From Cupriavidus basilensis (lineage in GTDB: Bacteria > Pseudomonadota > Gammaproteobacteria > Burkholderiales > Burkholderiaceae), in assembly GCF_008801925.2 (NCBI RefSeq), contig NZ_CP062804.1, positions 3,100,001 through 3,164,000 of the forward strand: DNA of 64,000 nucleotides. The letters are read 5' to 3'. The notes under the pieces are model-generated. The model made no database searches, had not been told where the DNA came from, and was given only the letters and a program-made list of their open reading frames with translations. Positions 9,653-18,895 of this stretch are shown here, piece by piece. Position 1 is the stretch's first letter. The number at the start of each line of letters is the position of its first letter. The position numbers and the translations under genes are program-made.

Positions 9653-9752
9653 CGCAAGCGACCCGCCTGATCTACCCTGTGGCATCCGGCGCGCCCCCGG
9701 GCACCCCGCCCGGCGCAAGCCAGGCACAAGAACAGACAGGAGACACCCAGGC

Positions 9753-10961
9753 ATGTTGCCCCTCTCAGGCATCCGCGTGATCGACCTATCCACGGTCGTG
9801 ATGGGCCCTTACGCCAGCCAGTGGCTGGCCGATCTCGGCGCCGAAGTCATCAAGGTGGAGCCCCCCGAGGGCGACTCCACGCGGCGCACCGGCCCGGCCG
9901 CCGAGGATGGCATGTCGGCCATCTTCCTGGGCGTGAACCGCAGCAAGAAAAGCGTGGTGCTCAACCTCAAGCTGCCCGCGGCGCAGGCCGCGCTGGAGCG
10001 CCTGCTGGCCAGCGCCGATGTGTTCATGCACAGCATGCGCCCGCAGAAACTGGCCGGCCTCGGGCTGGACCCCGCCGACGTGATGGCGCGCCACCCGCGC
10101 CTGGTCTACGTGAGCTTGCTGGGCTTTGCCGAGGATGGCCCCTACGGCGGGCGCCCGGCCTACGACGACATCATCCAGGGCCTGTCAGGCAATGCCGCAT
10201 TGATGGCCGCGCAGACCGGCACCATGCGCTACTTCCCCACCATCGCGGCCGACAAGACCAGCGCTCTGGTGGCGGCGCTGTCGATCTCGGCGGCCATTGT
10301 CGGGCGCGAGCGCCAGGGGGGCAAGGGAGCCCTGGTGGAAGTGCCGATGTTCGAATCGATGGTGGCCTTCAACCTGGTCGAGCATCTCTATGGCCAGCAC
10401 TTCGAGCCGCCGCGCGGGCCCACCGGCTATCCGCGCGTGCTGGCGCCGCTGCGCCGGCCCTACCAGAGCGCCGACGGCCACGTCTGCATGATGCCGTACA
10501 CCGATGCCCACTGGCGCGACTTCTTCACCGCCGCAGGCCGGCCCGACCTGGCCGCCGATCCGCGCTTTGCCGGCATCGCCGCGCGCACGCAGCATATCGA
10601 AACCCTCTACGAGCTGACCGGCGAGATCGTGCGCACGCGCACCAGCGGCGCCTGGCTGGCGCTATGCGAAACGCTGCAGATCCCGGTGGCGCGGGTCAAC
10701 CAGCTCGCGGAGCTGGTGGATGACCCGCACCTGCGCGCCACCGGCTTCTTCGACACGCTGGACGACCCGGACATGGGCACCCTGCGCTTTGCCGGCGCGC
10801 CGGTGCGCTTTGACGGCCAGCGCGCGGCGAGCGCGCTGCCGCCACGCCTGGGTCAGCACACCCGCAGCCTGCTTGAAGAGGCGGGCCTGAGCGGCGAGCA
10901 GATCGAAGAGCTGGGCCGCACCGGCGCGGCCTATTGTGCGTCGCCTGCCACTAATGCCTAA
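9753..10961 (+). CDS. Class III (CaiB/BaiF) CoA-transferase
   Basis: Transfers CoA between acyl groups, probably activating a carboxylic acid for the dehydrogenases encoded downstream. The 402-residue length is typical. The N-terminal signature GIRVIDLSTVVMGPYASQWL, then ADLGAEVIKVEPP, is clear. Asp167 (AADKTSAL) occupies the position of the catalytic Asp that forms the aspartyl-CoA anhydride in formyl-CoA transferase. ATG 9753 has ACAGGAGAC upstream. It is first gene of a four-gene operon with a MaoC-like protein and two acyl-CoA dehydrogenase subunits. The substrate is not evident. Confidence 0.88.
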   Translation: MLPLSGIRVIDLSTVVMGPYASQWLADLGAEVIKVEPPEGDSTRRTGPAAEDGMSAIFLGVNRSKKSVVLNLKLPAAQAALERLLASADVFMHSMRPQKLAGLGLDPADVMARHPRLVYVSLLGFAEDGPYGGRPAYDDIIQGLSGNAALMAAQTGTMRYFPTIAADKTSALVAALSISAAIVGRERQGGKGALVEVPMFESMVAFNLVEHLYGQHFEPPRGPTGYPRVLAPLRRPYQSADGHVCMMPYTDAHWRDFFTAAGRPDLAADPRFAGIAARTQHIETLYELTGEIVRTRTSGAWLALCETLQIPVARVNQLAELVDDPHLRATGFFDTLDDPDMGTLRFAGAPVRFDGQRAASALPPRLGQHTRSLLEEAGLSGEQIEELGRTGAAYCASPATNA

Positions 10962-11030
10962 CCCTGCCGCATTCCCGCTCCTAACATAAAGGAAGCCGGC
11001 CGCCGATGGCGGCCCTCAACAGGAGACGCC

Positions 11031-11492
11031 GTGCCCCATACCCAACTCCCCCGCCTCGGCCAGGGCTTTTATTGGCAAGACATCAAGGAAGGCCAGGCCT
11101 TCCAGACCTTCCGCCGCACCGTGACCGAGACCGACCTGATCAACTTCATTTCGGTCACCGGCATGCTGGAAGCGATCTTTATCGAGGCGGGCTATGAAGG
11201 CGGTGCCATCCATGGCCGGCCTGTGCCCGCCGCGCTGACCTACGCCATGATCGAAGGCTTCATCCTGCAGACCATGATCCAGGGCACGGGGCTGGCCATG
11301 CTGGAGCTGACGCAGAAGATCCACGCCCCGGTGATGGTGGGCGACACCATCTGGGCCACGGTCACGGTGACCGGCATCCGCCCCACGTCGCGCAATGGCC
11401 GCGCCGTGGTGGACTCGGACATCGAAGTCTTCAACCAGCGCCATGAGCGTGTCATGACGTATTCCGCCCGGCGCTTGCTGGCCGGCCGCTAG
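11031..11492 (+). CDS. MaoC-like hot-dog protein with altered active-site motif
   Basis: A 153-residue hot-dog fold protein starting at GTG 11031 with AACAGGAGACG upstream. The family normally carries a D...H hydratase dyad in a GDxNPxHxD-like loop. Here the equivalent loop reads SVTGMLEAIFIEAGYEGG, lacking both the Asp and the His. The following HGRPVPAALTYAMIEG segment is conserved. It could be a non-hydratase hot-dog protein, such as a thioesterase or binding protein, or use other residues. It lies between the CoA-transferase and the dehydrogenase pair in one operon. Confidence 0.75.
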   Translation: MPHTQLPRLGQGFYWQDIKEGQAFQTFRRTVTETDLINFISVTGMLEAIFIEAGYEGGAIHGRPVPAALTYAMIEGFILQTMIQGTGLAMLELTQKIHAPVMVGDTIWATVTVTGIRPTSRNGRAVVDSDIEVFNQRHERVMTYSARRLLAGR

Positions 11493-11511
11493 CCACACGG
11501 AGACCCCTGTC

Positions 11512-12672
11512 TTGACTTCACTGCCCAGCACGTTCCAGCTGACTGCCTTGCCGCCGGCCGCTGCCGCCTTCCGGCGCGAGGTCAAGGCATTCCTGGCCGA
11601 ACACCTGCCGGCCCTTGCGCCCGAGGTCCGCGCCCGCTCATGGATGGGCTTCAACGCCGACTTCAGCCGCGCGCTGGCGCGGCGCGGCTGGGTGGGCATC
11701 ACCTTGCCCGCGCAATATGGCGGCGCCGGGCTCGATCCGTTCTCGCGCTTCGTGCTGGTGGAGGAACTGCTGGCCTGCGGCGCGCCGGTCTCGGCCCACT
11801 GGATCGCCGACCGCCAGAGCGGGCCGCTGATCCTGCGCTACGGCAGCGACGCGCAGAAGGCTTTCTATCTCCCGCGCATCTGCAAGGGCGAGGCGTTCTT
11901 TTGCATCGGCATGAGCGAGCCCAACTCCGGCTCCGACCTGGCCAGCGTCACGACCCGCGCCACGCCGCAGCCGGACGGCGGCTGGCGCTTGAACGGCCGC
12001 AAGATCTGGACGACCAACGCCGATCGCTGCCACTACATGCTGGCGCTGGTGCGCACCTCCGGCACGGGCGAGGACCGCCAGCGCGGCTTGTCGCAGGTCA
12101 TCATCGACCTGTCCGCGCCGGGCGTGACCGTGCGCCCGATCCGCGACCTGGCCGGTGACGCGCATTTCTCCGAAGTCAGCTTCGAGAACGTCATGCTGCC
12201 GGAAGCGGCGCTGGTGGGCCGCGAAGGCAGCGGCTGGGAGCAGGTCAACGCGGAGCTGGCCTTCGAGCGCAGCGGGCCGGAGCGGCTGTACTCCAGCGTG
12301 GTGCTGCTCGATACCTGGATCGCGGCGCTGCGGCGCGCGCCGGCTGCGCGGCGCGACACCGTCACCATCGGCCGGCTGGCCGGCCGGCTGGCGGTGCTGC
12401 GGGCCATGTCGCTGGCGGTGACCGCCCGGCTTGCCGCAGGCGAAAGCCCGGTGGTGGAAGCCGCGCTGGTCAAGGACCTGGGCACGGCGTTCGAGCAGTC
12501 CATTCCGGCACTGGCACAGGCCGCGCTGGGCGACGATCCACACCTCGCCGCCGACCCCGACCTGTACCGCACCCTGGCCTACGTCAGCCAGGTCGCCCCG
12601 TCCTATTCGCTGCGCGGCGGCACGCGCGAGATCCTGCGCGGCATGATCGCCCGGGGCCTTGGCCTGCGCTGA
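11512..12672 (+). CDS. Acyl-CoA dehydrogenase, larger subunit of a pair
   Basis: A 386-residue FAD-dependent acyl-CoA dehydrogenase. The N-terminal helical domain is followed by GMSEPNSGSDLASVTTRA, the flavin/substrate segment, and by NGRKIWTTNA. The C-terminal helical domain ends with GGTREILRGMIARGLGLR. The start is probably TTG at 11512, with CGGAGACCC upstream and only 19 bp after the MaoC stop. It is followed 13 bp later by a smaller acyl-CoA dehydrogenase gene, so the two likely form a heteromeric enzyme. Confidence 0.86.
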   Translation: MTSLPSTFQLTALPPAAAAFRREVKAFLAEHLPALAPEVRARSWMGFNADFSRALARRGWVGITLPAQYGGAGLDPFSRFVLVEELLACGAPVSAHWIADRQSGPLILRYGSDAQKAFYLPRICKGEAFFCIGMSEPNSGSDLASVTTRATPQPDGGWRLNGRKIWTTNADRCHYMLALVRTSGTGEDRQRGLSQVIIDLSAPGVTVRPIRDLAGDAHFSEVSFENVMLPEAALVGREGSGWEQVNAELAFERSGPERLYSSVVLLDTWIAALRRAPAARRDTVTIGRLAGRLAVLRAMSLAVTARLAAGESPVVEAALVKDLGTAFEQSIPALAQAALGDDPHLAADPDLYRTLAYVSQVAPSYSLRGGTREILRGMIARGLGLR

Positions 12673-12685
12673 ACCGGAGTTCCCT

Positions 12686-13687
12686 ATGCATAACGCTTAC
12701 TCGGACGCGCTCGACAGCGTGCTGCGCGACTGCTGCACGCCCGCCATCATCCGCGCCATCGAACGCGGCGAAGACCACCTGCCCCTGTGGCAGTCACTGC
12801 AAGACAGCGGCTTTGCCGATTGCCTGCTGCCCGAGGCGGCCGGCGGGGCGGGCTTGCCGCTGGACGAACTGGCACCGGTGCTGTTCGCGCTGGGCCGTCG
12901 CGCACTGCCTGTGCCGCTGGGCCAGACCTTGTTCGCGCGTGCGCTGCTGCACGCCGCCGGGCTGGCGGTGCCGGCCGAGCCCATCGCGCTGGCGACCTTC
13001 GATATGGATGAGAGCGCCACGGATGCGGTCCTCGTCGCGGGCGGCGCGCAGGCGGCCTGGTTCCTGGTGCAGGAAGGCACGCAATGCATGCTGCTGCCAC
13101 GCGACCGCGCGCAAGTGCGTGCGACCGGCGCCCATGCGGATCTGGCCGTGGTCCTGCCGCGCCCCGCATCGGACGGATTGCCACGGTTCACTTTGCCCGC
13201 GGGCGCGCTGCGCCGGATCGGGGCCTGCCTGCACGCTGTGCAGCTGGCCGGCGCCATGTCGCATGTGTTCGACATGACACTGCAATATGCCAACGACCGC
13301 CAGCAGTTCGGCCGCGCCATCGGCAAGTTCCAGGCCATCCAGCACCAGATCAGCGTGATGGCGGAACATGTCACCGCCGCGCGCATGGCCGCGCAGATCG
13401 CCTGCGCCGGCGGCGGCTGGCAGCCGGACCCGCTGCGCGCGGCCATCGGCAAGCTCAACGCCAGCGAAGCGGTCACGCCAGTGGCCGCCATCGCGCATGC
13501 CGTGCACGGCGCCATCGGCATCACCGAGGAGTACGACCTGCAGATCTACACCCGCCGCCTGCATGCCTGGCAGCTGGCGGACGGGTCGCAGGCGTATTGG
13601 GCAAGGGTGGTGGGCGAGGCGGTGTGCGGCCAGCCGGGCACGGGCGTGGTCGATCTGGCCCGGAGCTGGAGCACCGACGCGGCCTGA
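12686..13687 (+). CDS. Acyl-CoA dehydrogenase, smaller subunit of a pair
   Basis: A 333-residue member of the acyl-CoA dehydrogenase superfamily, shorter than a complete enzyme. The middle beta domain is reduced. The C-terminal part is typical: RQQFGRAIGKFQAIQHQISV, then HGAIGITEEYDLQIYTRRLH. This two-gene arrangement (full subunit then short subunit) is known for heteromeric dehydrogenases acting on bulky substrates in actinobacteria and proteobacteria. ATG 12686 has CCGGAG upstream. It is last in the operon and converges on the TetR gene. Confidence 0.82.
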   Translation: MHNAYSDALDSVLRDCCTPAIIRAIERGEDHLPLWQSLQDSGFADCLLPEAAGGAGLPLDELAPVLFALGRRALPVPLGQTLFARALLHAAGLAVPAEPIALATFDMDESATDAVLVAGGAQAAWFLVQEGTQCMLLPRDRAQVRATGAHADLAVVLPRPASDGLPRFTLPAGALRRIGACLHAVQLAGAMSHVFDMTLQYANDRQQFGRAIGKFQAIQHQISVMAEHVTAARMAAQIACAGGGWQPDPLRAAIGKLNASEAVTPVAAIAHAVHGAIGITEEYDLQIYTRRLHAWQLADGSQAYWARVVGEAVCGQPGTGVVDLARSWSTDAA

Positions 13688-13717
13688 GCCGCGGACGGGA
13701 GGGAGGACCGGCCAGGA

Positions 13718-14392
13718 TCAGCCGGCGTCGGGTTCGCGCTGCAGCAGGCTCCAGCACAGGCGAACCAGTTCGTCCTCCAGGGCCGGGCTGCCGAGCAAGG
13801 GCGAGCGCTCCAGCGCGGCCGAGCGCACTACCCCGAACAACGCCCGTGTGAGCGCGAACATCTGGGCCGGGGCGGGCAAGCGCAGCGCGCTCATGCCCAG
13901 CGCCTGCAACTGCGCGCCGATCCGTTCGCTGGCCAGGCGCAGCGCCGCCACGGCATCCTCGTCCCGGTCATGGCGCCAGGCCAGGCGGGCCAGCGCGCGG
14001 CTATGCGCGTCATAGCCACCAAAGCTGAGCACATAGGCCTGCACATAAGCGCGCAGCGCGACGCGCGCGGCTTGCGGCTCCGCCAGTCCCTCCGCTGCCG
14101 GCATGGCGGCCAGGCGTTCGGCCAGCATCGTTTCCAGGGCCACCAACGCCGCCTCGCGCTGTTGCTCGATCAAGGTGCGGCCAATTGCCGCGCGGTCGGC
14201 AAAGTACTGGTAGAGCGAGCCAACCGAAACCCCTGCCAGCGCGGCGATCTGCTCGGTGGTGGGCTCGGGCTGGGCGCGCATCTCGTGTTCGGCGAACAGC
14301 TGCGCGGCGGCTTGCAAGATGGCTTGGACGGTATGTTGCGCGCGCTGCTGCGAGGGCTGGCGGCGCTTCGGCGGTTCGGTGGCGGCGGGCAT
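13718..14392 (-). CDS. TetR-family transcriptional repressor
   Basis: A 224-residue TetR regulator. The N-terminal helix-turn-helix reads AILQAAAQLFAEHEM, then TTEQIAALAGVSVGSLYQYF. The C-terminal ligand-binding domain is divergent. It starts at ATG 14392, 99 bp from the divergently transcribed FAD oxidoreductase gene, and ends 30 bp from the convergent dehydrogenase operon. The oxidoreductase gene is the most likely target; control of the dehydrogenase operon is also possible. Confidence 0.84.
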   Translation of the reverse strand: MPAATEPPKRRQPSQQRAQHTVQAILQAAAQLFAEHEMRAQPEPTTEQIAALAGVSVGSLYQYFADRAAIGRTLIEQQREAALVALETMLAERLAAMPAAEGLAEPQAARVALRAYVQAYVLSFGGYDAHSRALARLAWRHDRDEDAVAALRLASERIGAQLQALGMSALRLPAPAQMFALTRALFGVVRSAALERSPLLGSPALEDELVRLCWSLLQREPDAG

Positions 14393-14491
14393 GATGGAAT
14401 CTGAGGAGAAAGCGAATTGGCTGGGACGCGGCAAGCCGATAGATTGTCGCACGGTGCCCCAAGCACGGGCTAACCGGACAAGTCCCAGACC

Positions 14492-15949
14492 ATGCATGTC
14501 ACTTCCTTGCCTTCACCCGTTTCGCCTGTTTCACCTGTTCCGCCTGTTCCGCCCGCATCGGCGCTGCCGGCGCATTCACCCGGCCCGCACCGCGCCCCCG
14601 ATGTGATCGTGGCCGGCGCCGGCATTGCCGGGCTGTGCGCGGCCGATGCGCTCGCCCGCGCCGGCGCGCGGGTGCGCGTGTTCGAGGCCGCCGGGGATGT
14701 CGGCGGGCGCATGCGCAGCGAAACCCTCGGGCCGCATGGCATCGAGTGCGGCGCACAATTCCTGTCGAGCGGCTACACCGTGCTGCCGGCACTGGCGCGG
14801 CGGCTCGGCCTGGACGGTGGCCAGGGCGGCGGACTGCAAGCCGCCAGCGACCTCAACGCGGTGGTGCGCCAAGGCCGGCCGCGCCGCGTGCGCGCGCAGA
14901 GCCTGCTGGACCCGCTGCGCAGCGGCCTGCTCGGCTTGCCGGCCTGGCTGGGCCTGGGGCTGGCGCTGGGCCGCGAAGGCCGCGCGCTGCGCACGCTGCC
15001 GCTCGACGATCTTGGCCAATGGGCGCGCTACGATGCGGGTTCCGCCAGCGAATGGCTTGGCCAGCGTGGCTGCCGCGAAGCGCTCGCCTATGTCACGGAG
15101 CCGCTGTTGCAGGGGTTCTATTTCCTCACGCCCGAATCGTCCTCCGCCGCGCTGATGCTGATGGCCAGCGGCTTCGGCTGGCGCCGCTGTGCCAACACTT
15201 CGCTGGCCGGCGGCATGCAAAGCCTGCCGCGCGCGCTGGCGCGCACGTTAAAGGTGGAGACCGGGCGGCGGGTCGCCTCGATCCGCCAGCAGGACACGGG
15301 CGTGGTGGTGAGCGGCGCGGGATTCGAAGCCACGGCCGACTACGTGGTGTGCGCCCTGCCGGCACCCGTTGCCCGGCAAGCCTGGACGGGTGGGGACGCG
15401 CTGGAGCGCCGCCTGCTGGCAACGCCCTACAGCCGCACCATCAACCTGTCCTTGCTCACACGGCCGGGATTTCATGCGCCGCCGGCATTGGCAGGCGTCT
15501 ACGGCGTATTGGTGCCGCGTGCCGAGCGCCGTTACGTGGCCGCGCTGGCGCTGGACGCCGGCAAGCGCCAGCTGGCGCGTCCCGCCGGCGGACATGGGCA
15601 AGTCATCCAGGTCATGCTGGAAGACCGCGCCGCCGCGGATCGGCTGGGCGCAAGCGATGCGCAAATCCTCGCCGACGTGCTGCCCGAGGTCGAGCATTAC
15701 CTGCCGGGCATCTCGCGGCAATTGCAGGATTGCCTGGTCACGCGCTGGGCGCAGGCGATGCCCACGGTGCCGGTCGGCCGCGCGGCCGACGTGCTGGCGT
15801 ACCGCAGCCGCGCGCCGGCATCGCGGCAACGGGTCTTCCTGGCGGGGGACTATGTGAATGCGCCCTTCACGGACGCTGCCGCGGCCACCGGCTTGTGGGC
15901 CGCGCAGGCCATCATGCGGGCGGTGTCATCCACCGCCCGCGCGGGCTGA
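14492..15949 (+). CDS. FAD-dependent amine oxidase/protoporphyrinogen oxidase-like oxidoreductase
   Basis: A flavoprotein of up to 485 residues. The dinucleotide-binding motif VIVAGAGIAGLCAADALARA is followed by EAAGDVGGRMRSE. The C-terminal FAD motif reads VFLAGDYVNAPFTDAAAATG. These are typical of the NAD(P)/FAD amine oxidase family. The ATG at 14492 adds a 35-residue Ser/Pro/Val-rich N-terminus encoded by 9-bp tandem repeats. The conserved protein starts around residue 37, so a later start is possible. It converges on spoVR with 15 bp between stops. The substrate is unknown. Confidence 0.78.
   Translation: MHVTSLPSPVSPVSPVPPVPPASALPAHSPGPHRAPDVIVAGAGIAGLCAADALARAGARVRVFEAAGDVGGRMRSETLGPHGIECGAQFLSSGYTVLPALARRLGLDGGQGGGLQAASDLNAVVRQGRPRRVRAQSLLDPLRSGLLGLPAWLGLGLALGREGRALRTLPLDDLGQWARYDAGSASEWLGQRGCREALAYVTEPLLQGFYFLTPESSSAALMLMASGFGWRRCANTSLAGGMQSLPRALARTLKVETGRRVASIRQQDTGVVVSGAGFEATADYVVCALPAPVARQAWTGGDALERRLLATPYSRTINLSLLTRPGFHAPPALAGVYGVLVPRAERRYVAALALDAGKRQLARPAGGHGQVIQVMLEDRAAADRLGASDAQILADVLPEVEHYLPGISRQLQDCLVTRWAQAMPTVPVGRAADVLAYRSRAPASRQRVFLAGDYVNAPFTDAAAATGLWAAQAIMRAVSSTARAG
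14512..14556. repeat. Five imperfect 9-bp tandem repeats
   Basis: Units resembling TTCGCCTGT run head to tail at the 5' end of the oxidoreductase gene. If translated they give Ser/Pro-Pro-Val tripeptides that are not part of the conserved fold. They may instead be a leader repeat like those ahead of other genes in this window. Confidence 0.6.
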
Positions 15950-15964
15950 CGCTGCCATGCCCGC

Positions 15965-17491
15965 TCAAGCCGCCTTGCGATGCCGGCGTTCCGGCTTGCA
16001 TTCGTACTTGGATTCGCGCCGGCCATCTTCATAGGCCACTTCCAGGCGCACCGTAAAGCCCCACAGCCGCGTGACGTGGCGGATCACCTCGTCAAAGTTC
16101 TGCGCCAGCGGGCGGCGGTCGTTCTGCAGGTGGCGCAAGGTCAGGGAGCGGTCTCCGCCCACATCCACATTGGTGATCTGGATGTTGGGCTCCATGTTCG
16201 ACAGGTCGTACTGGTTGGCCAGCAACTGGCGGATGTTCCGGTAGCCTTCGTCGTCATGGATGGCGGTCACGCGCAGCTTGCCTTCGCGGTCGTCGTCGAG
16301 CACGGAGAACAGCTTGAGCTCGCGGATCACGCGCGGCGACAGGAACTGCAGCAGGAAGCTCTCGTCCTTGAAGTTGCGCATGGCGAAGTCGAGCGTCTTG
16401 CGCCAGTCGCTGCCGGCAAACTCCGGCGCCCAGCGGTAGTCTTCCTCGGTCGGGTGCTCGCACATGCGGCGCAGGTCCTGGAATATCAGGAAGCCCACGG
16501 TGTACGGGTTGAGGCCGCTGTAGTAGGGGCTGTTGTATGGCGGCTGGTAAATCACATTGGTGTGCGCCTGCAGCAACTCCATCATGAAGGCGTCGTTGAC
16601 CAGGCCTTCTTCGTACAACTGGTGCAGGATGGTGTAATGCCAGAACGTAGCCCAGCCTTCGTTCATGACCTTGGTCTGGCGCTGTGGGTAGAAGTACTGC
16701 GCGATCTTGCGCACGATGCGCACGATCTCGCGCTGCCACGGCGCCAGCTTGGGTGCGTTCTTCTCGATGAAGTAGAGCAGGTTTTCCTGCGGCTCCGGCG
16801 GGAAGGCGGCGTCGCGCTCGAACCCTTCATCGTCTTCCAGCGCGTGCGCGCGGTGCTTGGGCAGGGTGCGCCACAGGTCGTTGACCTGCATCTGCAGATA
16901 GTTCTCGCGCTCGGTCTGGCGCGCCTGCTCCTCGGCAATGGAGAGCTTCTTGGGGCGCTTGTAGCGGTCCACGCCGTAGTTCTGCAGCGCGTGGCAGGAA
17001 TCGAGCAGCAATTCCACTTCCTGCTCGCCGTAACGCTGCTCGCATTCGGCTACATAGTTCTTGGCGAACAGCAGGTAGTCGATGATGGCGTCGGCGTTGG
17101 TCCAGGTGCGGAACAGGTAGTTGCCCTTGAAGAAGGAGTTGTGGCCGTAGCAGGCGTGCGCGATGGTCAGCGCCTGCATGGGCATGGTGTTCTCCTCCAT
17201 CAGGTACGCGATGCAGGGATTCGAGTTGATGACGATCTCGTAGGCCAGGCCCATGTGCCCGCGCTGGTAGCTGCGCTCGGACGCGAGGAAATGCTTGCCG
17301 TACGACCAATGGCTGTAGCCCACCGGCAGGCCGGACGACGCATAGGCGTCGAGCATCTGCTCCGCGGTAATGATCTCAACCTGGTTGGGATAGGTGTCCA
17401 GACCGAAATCCCCGGCAATGCGTGCGATTTCGCGGTCATAGCGCTGGATCAGCTCAAAGGTCCACTCCGAGCCGGTAGAGAGATATGCCAT
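15965..17491 (-). CDS. spoVR: SpoVR family protein (YcgB-like)
   Basis: A 508-residue soluble protein of the SpoVR/YcgB family, about the usual length, widely conserved but biochemically uncharacterised. Conserved segments include WTFELIQRYDREIARIAGDF, the HACYGHNSFFKGNYLF stretch rich in His and Asp, and NEGWATFWHYTILHQL. It is last gene of the prkA-yeaH-spoVR operon, which is conserved across proteobacteria and linked to starvation and stress responses. It starts at ATG 17491, 89 bp after the yeaH stop. A CCCTCTCCC hairpin lies in that gap. Confidence 0.93.
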   Translation of the reverse strand: MAYLSTGSEWTFELIQRYDREIARIAGDFGLDTYPNQVEIITAEQMLDAYASSGLPVGYSHWSYGKHFLASERSYQRGHMGLAYEIVINSNPCIAYLMEENTMPMQALTIAHACYGHNSFFKGNYLFRTWTNADAIIDYLLFAKNYVAECEQRYGEQEVELLLDSCHALQNYGVDRYKRPKKLSIAEEQARQTERENYLQMQVNDLWRTLPKHRAHALEDDEGFERDAAFPPEPQENLLYFIEKNAPKLAPWQREIVRIVRKIAQYFYPQRQTKVMNEGWATFWHYTILHQLYEEGLVNDAFMMELLQAHTNVIYQPPYNSPYYSGLNPYTVGFLIFQDLRRMCEHPTEEDYRWAPEFAGSDWRKTLDFAMRNFKDESFLLQFLSPRVIRELKLFSVLDDDREGKLRVTAIHDDEGYRNIRQLLANQYDLSNMEPNIQITNVDVGGDRSLTLRHLQNDRRPLAQNFDEVIRHVTRLWGFTVRLEVAYEDGRRESKYECKPERRHRKAA

Positions 17492-17526
17492 TTACGACCC
17501 CCGTTGCGGGTGAAGCTAGGGTTGCG

Positions 17527-17551
17527 CCCTCTCCCACACAGCGGGAGAGGG
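17527..17551. repeat. CCCTCTCCC hairpin, dispersed repeat copy 2
   Basis: Perfect 9-bp arms around ACACAGC, lying inside the prkA-yeaH-spoVR operon between yeaH and spoVR. The position suggests it could attenuate or process the transcript and lower spoVR expression, but as a repeat-family copy it may be neutral. Confidence 0.55.
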
Positions 17552-17580
17552 GAAAACACCTGCAAAAAACCAGGGCGGCT

Positions 17581-18858
17581 TCAGCGGCTGGATGGCCATG
17601 CCGCCTTCTTCTGGAACAGGTCATGCAGCACGGGGTAGATCTCGTCCGCCCCGATGATGCGCTGCATGGCGAAGTTCTCATGCCGGTCCTTGACCGCCAG
17701 ATACTCTTCCCACAGGTTCTGCGGCTCCTCCGAAGCCACTTCCACATAGGCGTAGTACTGCACCAGCGGCAGGATGGACTCGCGCAGCAAGCGCCCGCAC
17801 AATTCCGAGTCACCCGCCCAGTTGTCGCCGTCCGAGGCCTGGGCGCAGTAGATATTCCACTGGCTGGCGGGATAGCGGTCGTGAATTACCTCGACCATCA
17901 GTTTGAGCGCGCTCGATACGACCGTACCACCGGATTCGCGCGAATGGAAGAAATCTTCCTCGTTCACTTCCTTGGCCACCGTGTGATGACGAATGAACAC
18001 CACGTCGATGCGATCGTAGTTGCGCTTGAGGAAGAGGTACAAGAGCATGAAAAAGCGCTTGGCGAGATCCTTGCGGCTCTCATCCATGGACCCGGACACA
18101 TCCATCAGGCAGAACATCACCGCCTGTGCCTGCGGGCGCTTTTTCAGCACGCGGTTGTTGTAGCGCAGGTCGAGCTTTTCGATAAAGGGCACGCGCTCCA
18201 CGCAGGCGCGCAGGTGACGCATTTCCTTCATCAGCTCCAGCGCCCGTGCCGAGTAAGGCCCGTCCTGCTCCAGCACCTCGCCATACTCCTGCTCCAGCAC
18301 CGCGAGCTTTTTCTGATAAGGACTGGACAAGGCAATGCGCCGCCCGAGCGAGCTTCGCATCGTGCGCAGGATGGACAGGTTGGACGGCGTGCCGTCGATC
18401 GAGAAGCCAGCCCGGACCTTGCGGACCTCGGCGATCTTGGCAAGGTGGCGCTTGGCCATGTCCGGCAGCGCCATGTCCTCGAAGAAGAAATTGAGGAAAT
18501 CCTCGCGCGACAGGCTGAAGACGAAATCATCCTCGCCTTCACCCGAATCGCTCGCCTTGGAGCCGCCCCCACCCCCGCCTTGCTGCTGGCGGTCGAAGCT
18601 GTCCCCCCGGACGAATTTCTTGTTGCCCGGATGGATCCACTCCCGCCGGCCGCCCTGGCCGTGGTGAAAGGCGGGCTCGGAGATGTCCTTGACCGGAATG
18701 GACACCTGCCCGCTTTGCTCGATGTCCATGATCTTCCGGCCGGACACCGCCTTCGCTACCGCCTGGCGTATCTGTTCGCGGTAGCGTTTGATGAAGCGTT
18801 GCTGGTTGACGGCACTCTTGTTGCCGCCGTTCTCGCGCCGATCGATGACCGTGGCCAT
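17581..18858 (-). CDS. yeaH: YeaH/YhbH family protein (DUF444, von Willebrand A-like)
   Basis: A 425-residue cytoplasmic protein. Residues 1-100 are basic and low in complexity, with a Gly-rich stretch (QQQGGGGGGS). The C-terminal half carries a von Willebrand A-like domain with the metal-site motif LMDVSGSMDE. YeaH works with the kinase PrkA in enterobacterial stress physiology. It sits 37 bp downstream of prkA and upstream of spoVR, the conserved order. Start ATG 18858 gives the usual length. Confidence 0.93.
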   Translation of the reverse strand: MATVIDRRENGGNKSAVNQQRFIKRYREQIRQAVAKAVSGRKIMDIEQSGQVSIPVKDISEPAFHHGQGGRREWIHPGNKKFVRGDSFDRQQQGGGGGGSKASDSGEGEDDFVFSLSREDFLNFFFEDMALPDMAKRHLAKIAEVRKVRAGFSIDGTPSNLSILRTMRSSLGRRIALSSPYQKKLAVLEQEYGEVLEQDGPYSARALELMKEMRHLRACVERVPFIEKLDLRYNNRVLKKRPQAQAVMFCLMDVSGSMDESRKDLAKRFFMLLYLFLKRNYDRIDVVFIRHHTVAKEVNEEDFFHSRESGGTVVSSALKLMVEVIHDRYPASQWNIYCAQASDGDNWAGDSELCGRLLRESILPLVQYYAYVEVASEEPQNLWEEYLAVKDRHENFAMQRIIGADEIYPVLHDLFQKKAAWPSSR

Positions 18859-18895
18859 ATGCTTGCCCTCGTTTAGAGGCCTCGTTCAGGCGCCG

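Noticed and set aside
9753..13687. Carnitine (cai) pathway assignment for the CoA-transferase operon
   Set aside because: Only the CaiB-like superfamily match supports it. CaiA/C/D/E and the transporter CaiT are absent.
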